Shown here in pieces: positions 7,640-15,125 of a stretch of DNA of 33,322 nucleotides. The DNA comes from Chloroflexota bacterium. GTDB lineage: Bacteria; Chloroflexota; Dehalococcoidia; UBA2979. The position numbers and the translations under genes were made by a program. The DNA lies in assembly GCA_009840945.1 (NCBI GenBank), contig VXMU01000087.1:1-33322 (forward strand), in the 5' to 3' direction. How positions within the stretch are numbered: position 1 is the stretch's first letter; each line of letters begins with the position of its first letter. The notes beneath the pieces are model-generated. The model was not told where the DNA came from, did no database searches, and saw only the letters and a program-made list of their open reading frames with translations.

Positions 7640-8923
7640 CTAGGCGATCGCCCCGGACTCGCGCAGCGCCGCGATCTCGGGGTCCGTCACGCCGTGCTCG
7701 TGCAACACCTCGTCGGTGTGCTTGCCGAGCGGCGGCGAGGTGAGCGGCGAGCCAGTGGGCGTCTTCGACATCTTCACGATCGGCCCGACGAGGCGCTCGG
7801 GGCCGGTCAGCTCGTGCTCCTGGTCGAGCATGTAGCCCATCGCCTCGACCTGCGGGTCGTCGGCGAGCTCCTCGGGGAAGTTCACCTTCGAGACGGGCGC
7901 GCCCTCGGCCTCGAACGCCTCGATCCACTCGTCCATGGTCTTCGTGAGCATGAGCGCGCGGACCTTGGCGAGCATCTCGTCGACGAGCTTGCGGTTCTCC
8001 GGGATGTTCGAGTCGAAGTCGACGCCGGCCGTGGGGTCGTCCTCGATACCGAGCACGCGGCGCATCTGGTCGCGGTTGAGCGGGGTGAGCGCGCCGAGGA
8101 TGATGCCGCCGTCCTTCACGGCGTAGCCGCCGTAGAAGAGCCGGGCGGCGGCGCGGCCCATCTGGTCGAAGAGGTTGCCGCGCGCGTCGAGCTGCTCCTT
8201 GTAGCTCCCGCCGGCCTCCTTCACCTCGTACATCTTCTGGGTCGCGATGTCCTGCGTGAAGGCATCCAGGGCCGGGGACTTGCTCACGCGGAACCCCTGC
8301 AGCGCGAGGCCCGCCATCAGCAGCGAGGTCTCGATGTGCTGGCCCTCGCCGGTCATCGCGCGGTGGTAGAGCGCGGCGCAGATCGCCATCGTCCCGGCGA
8401 GGCCCGCCTGGAAGTCTGCCGGCGCGGTGGCGGTGATGATCTCGGGCGCCCCGAACTCGTCGACCTTGGCATCGCCCGCCATCAGCCCCGAGTACGCCTG
8501 TGCGACGGCGTCCGAGCCCGACCGCGTCGCGCTCGGACCCTCGTTGCCGAAGCCGCTGTTCTCGAGGTGGATGAGGTCGGGCCGGAACTGCCGCAGCGTG
8601 TCGTAGTCCACGCGCAGGCGCTCCGGCACGCCCGGCCGGGCGTTGATCGTGAACACGTCGAAGCCGCGGATCACGCGATGCACCAGCGCCTGCCCGTCCG
8701 GGTGACGCAGGTCGACGACGAGCGAGCGCTTGCCGCGGTTGAGCGCGTGGAAGCCCTTGCTCTCCCCCGGCACGACCGCGCCCGTGGCGCGTGACCCCTC
8801 GCCGCCCGGCGGCTCGACCTTGATCACGTCGGCGCCGAGGTCGGCCAGGTTCAGGCCGCAGTAGGGGCCTGCGACGATCTGTGACACCTCGAAGACTTTC
8901 ACCCCGGCGAGCGGTCCCGGCAT
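7640..8923 (-). CDS. Class III (CaiB/BaiF/formyl-CoA transferase family) CoA-transferase
   Basis: A 427-residue enzyme of the family III CoA-transferases, which move CoA between acyl-CoA and free acid through an aspartyl-CoA intermediate. The N terminus is typical (LAGVKVFEVSQIVAGPYC, then LADLGADVIKVEPPGGEGSR), as is NRGKRSLVVDLRHPDG. Asp170 in TAPADFQAGLAG sits at the catalytic aspartate position, and TGEGQHIETSLL follows. The ATG is supported by a strong GGAGGAG site a few bases upstream. It lies 142 bases after the CoA-ligase gene on the same strand and has its own -10 candidate at 9015-9020. The acyl substrate cannot be read from sequence; the flanking acyl-CoA genes suggest a role in activating a carboxylic acid. 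Confidence 0.9.
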   Translation of the reverse strand: MPGPLAGVKVFEVSQIVAGPYCGLNLADLGADVIKVEPPGGEGSRATGAVVPGESKGFHALNRGKRSLVVDLRHPDGQALVHRVIRGFDVFTINARPGVPERLRVDYDTLRQFRPDLIHLENSGFGNEGPSATRSGSDAVAQAYSGLMAGDAKVDEFGAPEIITATAPADFQAGLAGTMAICAALYHRAMTGEGQHIETSLLMAGLALQGFRVSKSPALDAFTQDIATQKMYEVKEAGGSYKEQLDARGNLFDQMGRAAARLFYGGYAVKDGGIILGALTPLNRDQMRRVLGIEDDPTAGVDFDSNIPENRKLVDEMLAKVRALMLTKTMDEWIEAFEAEGAPVSKVNFPEELADDPQVEAMGYMLDQEHELTGPERLVGPIVKMSKTPTGSPLTSPPLGKHTDEVLHEHGVTDPEIAALRESGAIA

Positions 8924-9014
8924 CGTCACTCCTCCTTCGGTATCGCTGGTTGCTCCGGCCGTCCCGATCACCCCTCGCGTTTCCGCCGAGGGCGTCCGGC
9001 CGTCATGCGCGCTG

Positions 9015-9020
9015 ATAATA
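9015..9020 (-). promoter_or_regulatory. Candidate -10 (TATTAT) for the CoA-transferase gene
   Basis: TATTAT on the minus strand is a 5 of 6 match to the -10 consensus, with TG four bases upstream. It gives a leader of about 85 bases. The leader contains a 12-codon open frame (MTAGRPRRKREG) and a small CCCTCG/CGAGGG hairpin. Whether either has a role is unknown. Confidence 0.4.
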
Positions 9021-9065
9021 CGCACCTGCCACGGGCGCGTTGGGCGGGGGCCCGTACGGGCGCCC

Positions 9066-10469
9066 TTACTCGCCGTGGAGGTCGCGCCGGATCGCCGCGT
9101 AGGTGGCGAGGGCGTGCATCGCGCGGGCGCTCTCCTCGGGCGTCTCGTAGCTCGGCACGGCGTGCTCGCGGAAAACCCTCGACGAGACCTCGTCGGCCAT
9201 CCGCCGCATCCCGACGCCGACGACGGGCTTGCCGGTGCGCTCCGGGATCGTCGCCATCCGTTCGGCCGTCTCGCGCGTGCGCTCGTCGCCGCCCGCGCCG
9301 CCGGGCCCGGAGACGATGAGCCCGTCGATGTACGGCAGGTTGGCGAGGATGTCGGCCACCTGCGAGAAGAGCCGCACGTCGCGGAAGTCGCCGGCAAGGT
9401 CGACCGGGTTGCGCGGCCGGGGCGCGTGCGGAGCGAGCATCGGGATCAGCCGCTGCTGCGTCTCCTCGTCCAGCACGGGCACATCGAGGCCGAGGAACGC
9501 GCAGCTGTCCGACGTGACGACGCACTGCCCGCCGGTCATCGACATCACGGCGACGCGGTGGCCGCTGGGCAGCGGCGCCTCCGACAGCGCCGAGGCGAGC
9601 GTGAAGAGGTGCATCGCCTCATGCACGCGGATCAGGCCGAACTGCCTGCACGCCGCGTCGAACACCTCGTCCGGCACCATCAGCGAGGCCGTGTGGGAGT
9701 GCACGGCGCGCGCGCCGACGGGGTTGCGGCCGGCCTTGTAGACGAGCACCGGCTTGGTTTCCACCACGCGCCGGGCGGTCTCGAGGAAGCGCCGCGGGTC
9801 CTTCAGGCCCTCGATGTAGAGGGCGATGACGTCCGTCTCGGGGTCGTCGCGGAGGTACTCGAGGTAGTCCGCGTCGTTGAGGTCGGCCTGGTTGCCCGTG
9901 CTTACGAAACGGCTCACGCCGTAGCCCTGCCGCGAGGCAGCCTCGATGAGCGAGCCGCCGAACGCGCCGCTCTGCGAGATGAAGGCGATGCGCCCCTTCT
10001 CCGGCGCTGTCGGCGAGTGCAGGCTCAGGCCCGAGGAGGCGCTCCACATCCCGTTGCAGTTCGGGCCCACAAAGCGGATGCCCGCCTCGCGCGCCGCGGT
10101 GACGATCTCGGCCTGGCGCTGCTCGCCCTCGACGCCGCTCTCGGAGAAGCCGGCGCTGATGACCACGGCAGCGCGGATGCCCTTCGCGCCGCACTCGCGC
10201 AGCACCTGCGGCGCCGCCGGCGCCGGGACGGTGACGACCGCGAGGTCGATCGACTCGGGGACGTCGAGCACCGTCGGGTACGCGCGGTGTCCCATGACCT
10301 CGTCGGCCGAGGGGTGGACGGGGTAGACGGGGCCGGGGAAGCCGCCCTTGAGCGGGCGCTCCATCATCATGTTGCCCCACTTGCCGGGGGTGTTGCTGGC
10401 GCCGACCACGGCGACGGAGCGCGGGTCGAAGAGCGGGCGGAGCTGCTCGCGCAGGTCGGGTGCAGTCAT
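9066..10469 (-). CDS. CoA-binding acyl-CoA synthetase (NDP-forming) alpha-type protein
   Basis: A 467-residue protein matching the alpha part of ADP-forming acyl-CoA synthetases. The CoA-binding Rossmann domain opens with LFDPRSVAVVGASNTPGKWG (12-31). Two succinyl-CoA-ligase-like domains follow (FVGPNCNG at 133-140, ISQSGAFGGSL at 164-174). VHSHTASL carries His257/His259, the likely phosphohistidine region. In this family an ATP-grasp beta unit is also needed; it is not fused here and not found in the window. I chose ATG 10469 (MTAPDLREQ), which has a GGGGA site upstream, over an earlier in-frame GTG. The gene is divergent from the acyl-CoA dehydrogenases across a 139-base gap with promoters on both strands. 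Confidence 0.85.
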   Translation of the reverse strand: MTAPDLREQLRPLFDPRSVAVVGASNTPGKWGNMMMERPLKGGFPGPVYPVHPSADEVMGHRAYPTVLDVPESIDLAVVTVPAPAAPQVLRECGAKGIRAAVVISAGFSESGVEGEQRQAEIVTAAREAGIRFVGPNCNGMWSASSGLSLHSPTAPEKGRIAFISQSGAFGGSLIEAASRQGYGVSRFVSTGNQADLNDADYLEYLRDDPETDVIALYIEGLKDPRRFLETARRVVETKPVLVYKAGRNPVGARAVHSHTASLMVPDEVFDAACRQFGLIRVHEAMHLFTLASALSEAPLPSGHRVAVMSMTGGQCVVTSDSCAFLGLDVPVLDEETQQRLIPMLAPHAPRPRNPVDLAGDFRDVRLFSQVADILANLPYIDGLIVSGPGGAGGDERTRETAERMATIPERTGKPVVGVGMRRMADEVSSRVFREHAVPSYETPEESARAMHALATYAAIRRDLHGE

Positions 10470-10497
10470 GGCGTCCCCGGTGGTCGGACTGGCGCGG

Positions 10498-10506
10498 ACA
10501 GTATCA
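10498..10506 (-). promoter_or_regulatory. Candidate extended -10 for the CoA-ligase gene
   Basis: TGA followed by TACTGT on the minus strand lies 28 bases before ATG 10469, with GGGGA as ribosome site in between. It forms a divergent promoter pair with the acyl-CoA dehydrogenase promoter at 10568. Confidence 0.4.
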
Positions 10507-10556
10507 CGCACGAGCGGTCCGCGGTGATGCCTCGGAGGGCCGCCTGTGGTGAGGCG

Positions 10557-10566
10557 TTATGCATAA
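10557..10566. promoter_or_regulatory. Perfect palindrome next to the acyl-CoA dehydrogenase promoter
   Basis: TTATGCATAA is a perfect 10-base palindrome directly upstream of the TGTTATAAG promoter element. It is AT-rich in a GC-rich region, so it stands out. It could be an operator half or core for a regulator such as a TetR-type protein, but no regulator gene is nearby. Confidence 0.3.
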
Positions 10567-10567
10567 G

Positions 10568-10576
10568 TGTTATAAG
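10568..10576 (+). promoter_or_regulatory. Extended -10 promoter of the first acyl-CoA dehydrogenase gene
   Basis: TGT followed by TATAAG, then GC. The second dehydrogenase gene has the same element (TGC TATAAG GC at 11962-11972). Both are preceded by the ten-mer TGTGGTGAGG, at 10545 and 11944. Confidence 0.55.
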
Positions 10577-10608
10577 GCTCTCAGCACCCGCCAATCGAGG
10601 AGGACACG

Positions 10609-11838
10609 ATGGACTGGGCAGACAACGAAGAGCAGGCAGCATTCCGCGCGGAGGTCCACTCGTTCATCGCGGACCGCCTGCCGCAGTTCTACCGCGACCG
10701 CATCGCCGCGCGCCGTCCTCGTGGCCTCGAGGACGACTGGCAGGGTGACATCGCGGTCGGCACGCCCGAGGCGCAGGCCGCCGCGAGCGAGTGGGCCGAC
10801 GCCCTCTCGACGAAGGGCTGGGTGGCCCCGCACTGGCCCGAGGAGTACGGCGGCGGCGGCATGACGCCCATGGAGCAGTTCATCTACAACCAGGAGATGG
10901 CGGAGGCGGAGGCCCCGCTGGTCGGCGGCTCCGGCGTCTCCCTGCTCGGCTCGACGCTGCTCGTGCACGGCAACGAGGAGCAGAAGCGCAAGTTCCTGCC
11001 CCCGACGCTGCGCGGCGAGTTCCGCTGGGCGCAGGGCTTCTCCGAGCCCGGCGCGGGCTCCGACCTCGCCTCGCTGCAGACGCGCGCGACCCGCGACGGC
11101 GACGAGTACATCATCAACGGCCAGAAGCTGTGGACCTCGGCGGCCCACAAGTCCAACTGGCTGTTCGGGATGTTCCGGACGAACCCGGATGCGCCCAAGC
11201 ACCGCGGCATCTCGTTCCTGGTCATGGACATCACAAGCCCCGGCATCAGCGTCCGGCCGATCATCACGATGGGGTGGGAGCACGGCACCAACGAGACGTT
11301 CTACGAGAACGTCCACGTCCCCGCCGACCAGCTCGTCGGCGAGGAGAACCGCGGCTGGTACGTCGGCGTCACGCTGCTCGACTTCGAGCGCTCGAACATC
11401 GCCGGCGCGATCCAGATCCGCAAGAACATCGACCGCCTGATCGAGAACGTGCGGACGCCCGAGGGTCAGCGCATGGTCGAGGCGGGCGGGCTGCAACGCC
11501 AGCGCGGGGCCGTCGCCGAGCATTACGTCGAGTCCGAGGTGATGTTCAACTACTCGTTCCGCATCATCTCGATGCAGGCGCGGGGCATCATCCCGAATTA
11601 CGAGGCGTCGACCTCGAAGATGTTCGCCTCCGAGCTGGTGTTGCGGGTCTCGCGCACGGGCATCAAGGTCTACGGGCTCTACTCGAACGTGTGGGACCCG
11701 GACTCGGAGCACTCGCCGCAGAACTCGGTCTTCACGCAGTCCAACGTGCACGCGGTGATCGGCACGATCGGCGGTGGGTCGTCGGAGATCCAGCGCAACA
11801 TCATCGCCACGCGCGGGCTCGGCCTGCCGCGCGGGTAG
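10609..11838 (+). CDS. Acyl-CoA dehydrogenase family protein (copy 1)
   Basis: A 409-residue FAD-dependent acyl-CoA dehydrogenase. FSEPGAGSDLASLQTRA (144-160) is the first family signature and GGSSEIQRNIIATRG (389-403) the second. The position used by medium-chain enzymes as catalytic Glu (YEGT) reads IGGG here. Glu260 in LLDFERSN sits where isovaleryl-CoA-type enzymes keep their base, so the active site is probably of that type. The ribosome site GAGGAGG lies at 10597-10603. By eye it is about 85% identical and equal in length to the next gene, which points to tandem duplication. The substrate is unknown. No electron-transfer flavoprotein gene is in the window. Confidence 0.92.
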   Translation: MDWADNEEQAAFRAEVHSFIADRLPQFYRDRIAARRPRGLEDDWQGDIAVGTPEAQAAASEWADALSTKGWVAPHWPEEYGGGGMTPMEQFIYNQEMAEAEAPLVGGSGVSLLGSTLLVHGNEEQKRKFLPPTLRGEFRWAQGFSEPGAGSDLASLQTRATRDGDEYIINGQKLWTSAAHKSNWLFGMFRTNPDAPKHRGISFLVMDITSPGISVRPIITMGWEHGTNETFYENVHVPADQLVGEENRGWYVGVTLLDFERSNIAGAIQIRKNIDRLIENVRTPEGQRMVEAGGLQRQRGAVAEHYVESEVMFNYSFRIISMQARGIIPNYEASTSKMFASELVLRVSRTGIKVYGLYSNVWDPDSEHSPQNSVFTQSNVHAVIGTIGGGSSEIQRNIIATRGLGLPRG

Positions 11839-11855
11839 GCGCACGACCGTCACCG

Positions 11856-11877
11856 ACGGCCCGGTGTTCCGGGCCGT
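11856..11877 (+). terminator. Hairpin after acyl-CoA dehydrogenase copy 1
   Basis: A perfect 9-bp stem (ACGGCCCGG with CCGGGCCGT) around a TGTT loop begins 18 bases after the stop. No U-tract follows. Confidence 0.5.
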
Positions 11878-11907
11878 GGGTCGCCGCTCCCTCGATGCGC
11901 CGACAGC

Positions 11908-11934
11908 ACGCGGGCGCCCGGAGCGCGCCCGCGT
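11908..11934 (+). terminator. Second hairpin between the twin dehydrogenase genes
   Basis: A perfect 10-bp inverted repeat (ACGCGGGCGC with GCGCCCGCGT) with a 7-base loop, just before the next promoter. It may reinforce termination and insulate the second copy. Confidence 0.4.
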
Positions 11935-11961
11935 GATGTCGCGTGTGGTGAGGGGTGGAGG

Positions 11962-11970
11962 TGCTATAAG
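11962..11970 (+). promoter_or_regulatory. Extended -10 promoter of acyl-CoA dehydrogenase copy 2
   Basis: TGC followed by TATAAG, then GC, matches the element before copy 1. The shared upstream ten-mer TGTGGTGAGG lies 21 bases before the hexamer here and 26 bases before it in copy 1. It is therefore not a fixed -35. Confidence 0.55.
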
Positions 11971-12002
11971 GCCCGCAACACACTGTGACCACGGAGGGCT
12001 CC

Positions 12003-13232
12003 ATGGACTGGGCAGACAACGCAGAGCAGGCGGCATTCCGCACCGAGGTGCGCTCGTTCATCCAGGAGAGCCTGCCGCAGTACTACAGGGACATCATCGA
12101 GCGCCGCCAGCCTGGCGGCCTCGAGGGCGACTGGCAGGCCGATATGTCCATCGGCACGCCCGAGGCGCGGGCCGCCGCGGGCGAGTGGGCCGAGGCGCTC
12201 TCGACCAAGGGCTGGGTCGCGCCGCACTGGCCGACCGAGTACGGCGGCGGCGGCATGACGCCCATGGAGCAGTTCATCTACCGCCAGGAGATGGCGGAGG
12301 CCGAGGCCCCCGCCGTGGGCGGCTCCGGCGTCACGCTGCTCGGCTCGACGCTGCTGGTCCACGGGAACGAGGAGCAGAAGCAGAAGTTCCTGGCCCCCAC
12401 GCTGCGCGGCGAGTTCCGCTGGGCGCAGGGCTTCTCCGAGCCCGGCGCCGGCTCCGACCTCGCATCGCTCCAGACGCGCGCCACCCGCGACGGTGACGAG
12501 TACGTGATCAACGGCCAGAAGCTCTGGACCTCGGCGGCCCACAAGTCGAACTGGCTGTTCGGCATGTTCCGCACCGACCCGGACGCGCCGAAGCACCGCG
12601 GCATCAGCTTCATGGTCATGGACATGACGACCCCCGGCATCAGCGTGCGCCCGATCATCACGATGGGCTGGGAGCACGGCACCAACGAGACGTTCTACGA
12701 GAACGTGCGCGTCCCCGCCGACCAGCTGATCGGCGAGGAGAACCGCGGCTGGTACGTCGGCGTCACGCTGCTCGACTTCGAGCGCTCGAACATCGCGGGC
12801 GCAATCGAGATCCGCAAGAGCATCGACTGGCTGATCGAGAACGTGCGGTCCGACGAGGGCAGGCGCATGACCGAGCACGGCGGCCTGCAGCGCCAGCGCG
12901 GCGACATCGCCGAGCACTACGTCGCCTCCGAGGTGATGTTCAACTACTCGTTCCGCATCATTTCGATGCAGGCGCGGGGCATCATCCCGAACTACGAGGC
13001 CTCGACGTCCAAGATGTTCGCGACCGAGCTGCTGCAGCGGCTCTCGCGCACGGGCATCAAGCTCTACGGGCTTTACTCGAACGTGTGGGACCCGGAGTCG
13101 GACCACTCGCCGCAGAACTCGGTGTTCACGCAGACCAACGTGCACTCGGTGGTGCGGACCATCGCGGGCGGGTCGTCGGAGATCCAGCGCAACATCATCG
13201 CCACGCGCGGGCTCGGCCTGCCGCGCGGCTAG
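12003..13232 (+). CDS. Acyl-CoA dehydrogenase family protein (copy 2)
   Basis: A 409-residue paralogue of the preceding gene, colinear over its whole length with no gaps I can see. It keeps both family signatures, the LLDFER glutamate (Glu260) and the identical C terminus IATRGLGLPRG. Most substitutions fall in the first 60 residues and in the helical region around 270-300. I chose ATG 12003 over an in-frame GTG at 11985 because GGAGGG (11993-11998) precedes it and because the sequence then matches copy 1 from residue 1. Copy 1 and copy 2 could form a heteromeric enzyme, as some bacterial steroid-degrading dehydrogenases do, or differ in substrate; both ideas are inference. Confidence 0.92.
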   Translation: MDWADNAEQAAFRTEVRSFIQESLPQYYRDIIERRQPGGLEGDWQADMSIGTPEARAAAGEWAEALSTKGWVAPHWPTEYGGGGMTPMEQFIYRQEMAEAEAPAVGGSGVTLLGSTLLVHGNEEQKQKFLAPTLRGEFRWAQGFSEPGAGSDLASLQTRATRDGDEYVINGQKLWTSAAHKSNWLFGMFRTDPDAPKHRGISFMVMDMTTPGISVRPIITMGWEHGTNETFYENVRVPADQLIGEENRGWYVGVTLLDFERSNIAGAIEIRKSIDWLIENVRSDEGRRMTEHGGLQRQRGDIAEHYVASEVMFNYSFRIISMQARGIIPNYEASTSKMFATELLQRLSRTGIKLYGLYSNVWDPESDHSPQNSVFTQTNVHSVVRTIAGGSSEIQRNIIATRGLGLPRG

Positions 13233-13440
13233 GACGCCGCTGTACCGCGCCGGGCGCCGCCGGCTCTCGTGGAGCCTGCACGCCCTCCACCGCGGTCCCA
13301 ACGTCGCGTCCGAGCACTCGTTCCGGGCCGCGCCGGGTGGCGCGAGTGCGCCGCTTCGCGCACACTGCGCGCAGGGTCGGCTCGCCGGCCCATGGACGCG
13401 TGACACGGCCACGCAGGGAACGGCAAGCGAAAGGACGCTC

Positions 13441-14766
13441 ATGCCCACCGAGAACGCACCAGCCGACTTCTACCGCACGCAAGAGAACCCGGGGCTCTGG
13501 GAGCACCGCGGCAAGGTCGCCGCGTTCGGCATCGGCCACTCCCCCACCGCCCGCCGCTGGGACGGCCAGGCCGAAACCAGCATCGGCGCCTGGATGCGCA
13601 TCGCCATCCGTAACGCCATAGAGGACGCCGGCATCACCGCCGACCAGGTCGACGGCCTGGTCCTGGACCCCTCGACGACCACGGGCGCGTGGTGGCCCGA
13701 GGGCGACCCGCTGCCGGAGGACGTGCTCTCGCAGTTCGAGCCCGGTGAGAACCCCATGGACGGGGTCGCCTCGCTCAGCGCCGACTGGATCGTCAACAAC
13801 ATGCCGGAGCTGACGAACGTCACGTTCCGGATGAACGGCCCGGTCTGCATGTCCAACTCGATCTGCGTCGCCTCCGAGGCGATCGGGCGCGGGCTGACCA
13901 ACGTCTGCCTCGTCGTGAAGGCGTGGCACAACTTCCCCGGCCGCTACTACCAGGGCGGGGCGAACGCGCGGAACACCGTCGAGGGCCCGTCCGTGTGGAC
14001 GAATCCGTGGGGCGTCAGCGCCGCCACGCCGGACGGCTGGACCTTCCGCGAGTACATGGCGAAGTACAACCAGAGCCACGACAAGATGGCGCAGTTCATC
14101 GTCAACTCGAAGCGCAACGGGCTGATGTTCCCCGAGGGCTTCTTCGCGCAGCACCGCCCCGACGAGGTCACCGTCGAGGACTACATGAACGCGCGCTGGA
14201 TCGTCGAGCCGATGAACCTCTTCGACCACGACATGCCGATCCACGTGGCGGTCGCGTACGTGTTCGCGAACACCGACCGCACCGCCGACATGAAGCAGAA
14301 GCCGGTCTACGTGCTCAACCACGCCTCGACGTACCCGAAGTTCGGGCTGACGCAGGGGCTGGAGAACGCCGAGGCGTCCACGGACTCGACGGCCCGGAAG
14401 CTCTACCACGGCTCCGGCCTCAGCGCCGAGGACCTCGACTTCGAGAACATGTACGACGGGTTCACGACCTTCCACAACTACTTCATCGAGGGTCTGGGCT
14501 TCGCGGGCATCAAGCGTGGTGAGGCGCTGGACCTCTACCAGGAGGACATCAGCATCGAGGGTCCGCACCCGGTCTCGCCGAGCGGCGGGAACGTGGGCTC
14601 CGGCCGCACGCGCATCTGGATGCACACGGACACCATCATGCAGCTCCAGGGCCGCGCCGGTGACCGCCAGGTGCAGCTCAAGAACGGCCAGCCCGAGGTG
14701 GGCGTCTCCGGCGGCCCGATGCCGCAGGTCGGCGACTTCACCATCTGGGGCACCTCGCCCGACTAG
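13441..14766 (+). CDS. Thiolase-superfamily protein with non-canonical catalytic motifs
   Basis: A 441-residue protein of the thiolase fold, closest in pattern to SCP-x/lipid-transfer type thiolases. The C-terminal half shows the family frame: NMYDGFTTF (336-344), EGLGFAGIKRGEA, SPSGGNVGSG (379-388) and QLQGRAGDRQV (401-411). The catalytic motifs differ. The usual His/Asn of the HDCF/NEAF box is Tyr338, the GHP histidine is replaced (GRT at 388-390), and the C-terminal CxG cysteine is absent (GVSGG). Cys136 may sit near the nucleophile, but the alignment is uncertain. Such remodelling is known in Ltp2-type aldolases, which pair with a DUF35 protein; none is seen here. It lies between dehydrogenases 2 and 3 with an AAAGGA ribosome site, and the product is unknown. 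Confidence 0.82.
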   Translation: MPTENAPADFYRTQENPGLWEHRGKVAAFGIGHSPTARRWDGQAETSIGAWMRIAIRNAIEDAGITADQVDGLVLDPSTTTGAWWPEGDPLPEDVLSQFEPGENPMDGVASLSADWIVNNMPELTNVTFRMNGPVCMSNSICVASEAIGRGLTNVCLVVKAWHNFPGRYYQGGANARNTVEGPSVWTNPWGVSAATPDGWTFREYMAKYNQSHDKMAQFIVNSKRNGLMFPEGFFAQHRPDEVTVEDYMNARWIVEPMNLFDHDMPIHVAVAYVFANTDRTADMKQKPVYVLNHASTYPKFGLTQGLENAEASTDSTARKLYHGSGLSAEDLDFENMYDGFTTFHNYFIEGLGFAGIKRGEALDLYQEDISIEGPHPVSPSGGNVGSGRTRIWMHTDTIMQLQGRAGDRQVQLKNGQPEVGVSGGPMPQVGDFTIWGTSPD

Positions 14767-14791
14767 CTCCCCGCGATCTGGTAGCACTCCC

Positions 14792-14821
14792 CCCGCCCCC
14801 TCCGGTGACGGAGGGGGCGGG
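14792..14821 (+). terminator. Strong hairpin after the thiolase-like gene
   Basis: A perfect 13-bp stem (CCCGCCCCCTCCG paired with CGGAGGGGGCGGG) around a GTGA tetraloop starts 26 bases after the stop codon. TCGTTAAG follows, so there is no real U-tract. The same 13-bp stem with 4-base loop layout occurs at 16477-16506. Confidence 0.65.
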
Positions 14822-14890
14822 TCGTTAAGCAGACTTCCTGTTGCGGCAGGGCTGAATCTGACCCCCTTGCCCCGCTCGCGCTGTCTCTGA

Positions 14891-15070
14891 TCCCCTCGCC
14901 CCCGTCTGCGGGGGAGAGGGCGAGGGTGAGGGGGTCTGCGCACGCTGACCCGTCCGACCCTCACCCCGCCCTCTCCTGCAGCATGGCCGGGCCGGCAGGC
15001 CGCGGGCACAGCCCACGGCTTGCCTCGACGCGGGGATACCCCGCGGGGCGGGAGAGGGCGCCAGAGGGCG
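14891..15070. repeat. Intergenic palindromic repeat block in the 462-base gap
   Basis: The 14767-15228 gap holds no supported gene. After the terminator it contains a hairpin CCCCCG-TCTG-CGGGGG (14899-14914). The following run GGGGGAGAGGGCGAGGGTGA (14910-14929) is echoed, imperfectly and in inverted orientation, at 14960-14984 (CCCTCACCCCGCCCTCTCC). A direct partial echo (GGGGCGGGAGAGGGCG) follows at about 15045-15060. Such nested GC-rich inverted copies look like a dispersed REP/MITE-like intergenic element. I cannot tell its copy number from one window. Confidence 0.5.
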
Positions 15071-15119
15071 GGAACGCAAGGATCCGACACGCCCACTCCC
15101 CGTGCGGCGTCCAGGTGGG

Positions 15120-15125
15120 TATGCT
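15120..15125 (+). promoter_or_regulatory. Candidate -10 (TATGCT) for acyl-CoA dehydrogenase 3
   Basis: TATGCT with TG two bases further upstream lies about 100 bases before ATG 15229, at the right edge of the repeat block. The evidence is weak, and it does not share the TATAAGGC element of the other two dehydrogenase genes. Confidence 0.3.

Noticed and set aside
14891-15070. CRISPR array
   Set aside because: The repeats are nested inverted copies without regular spacers or repeat length, and no cas genes are nearby.
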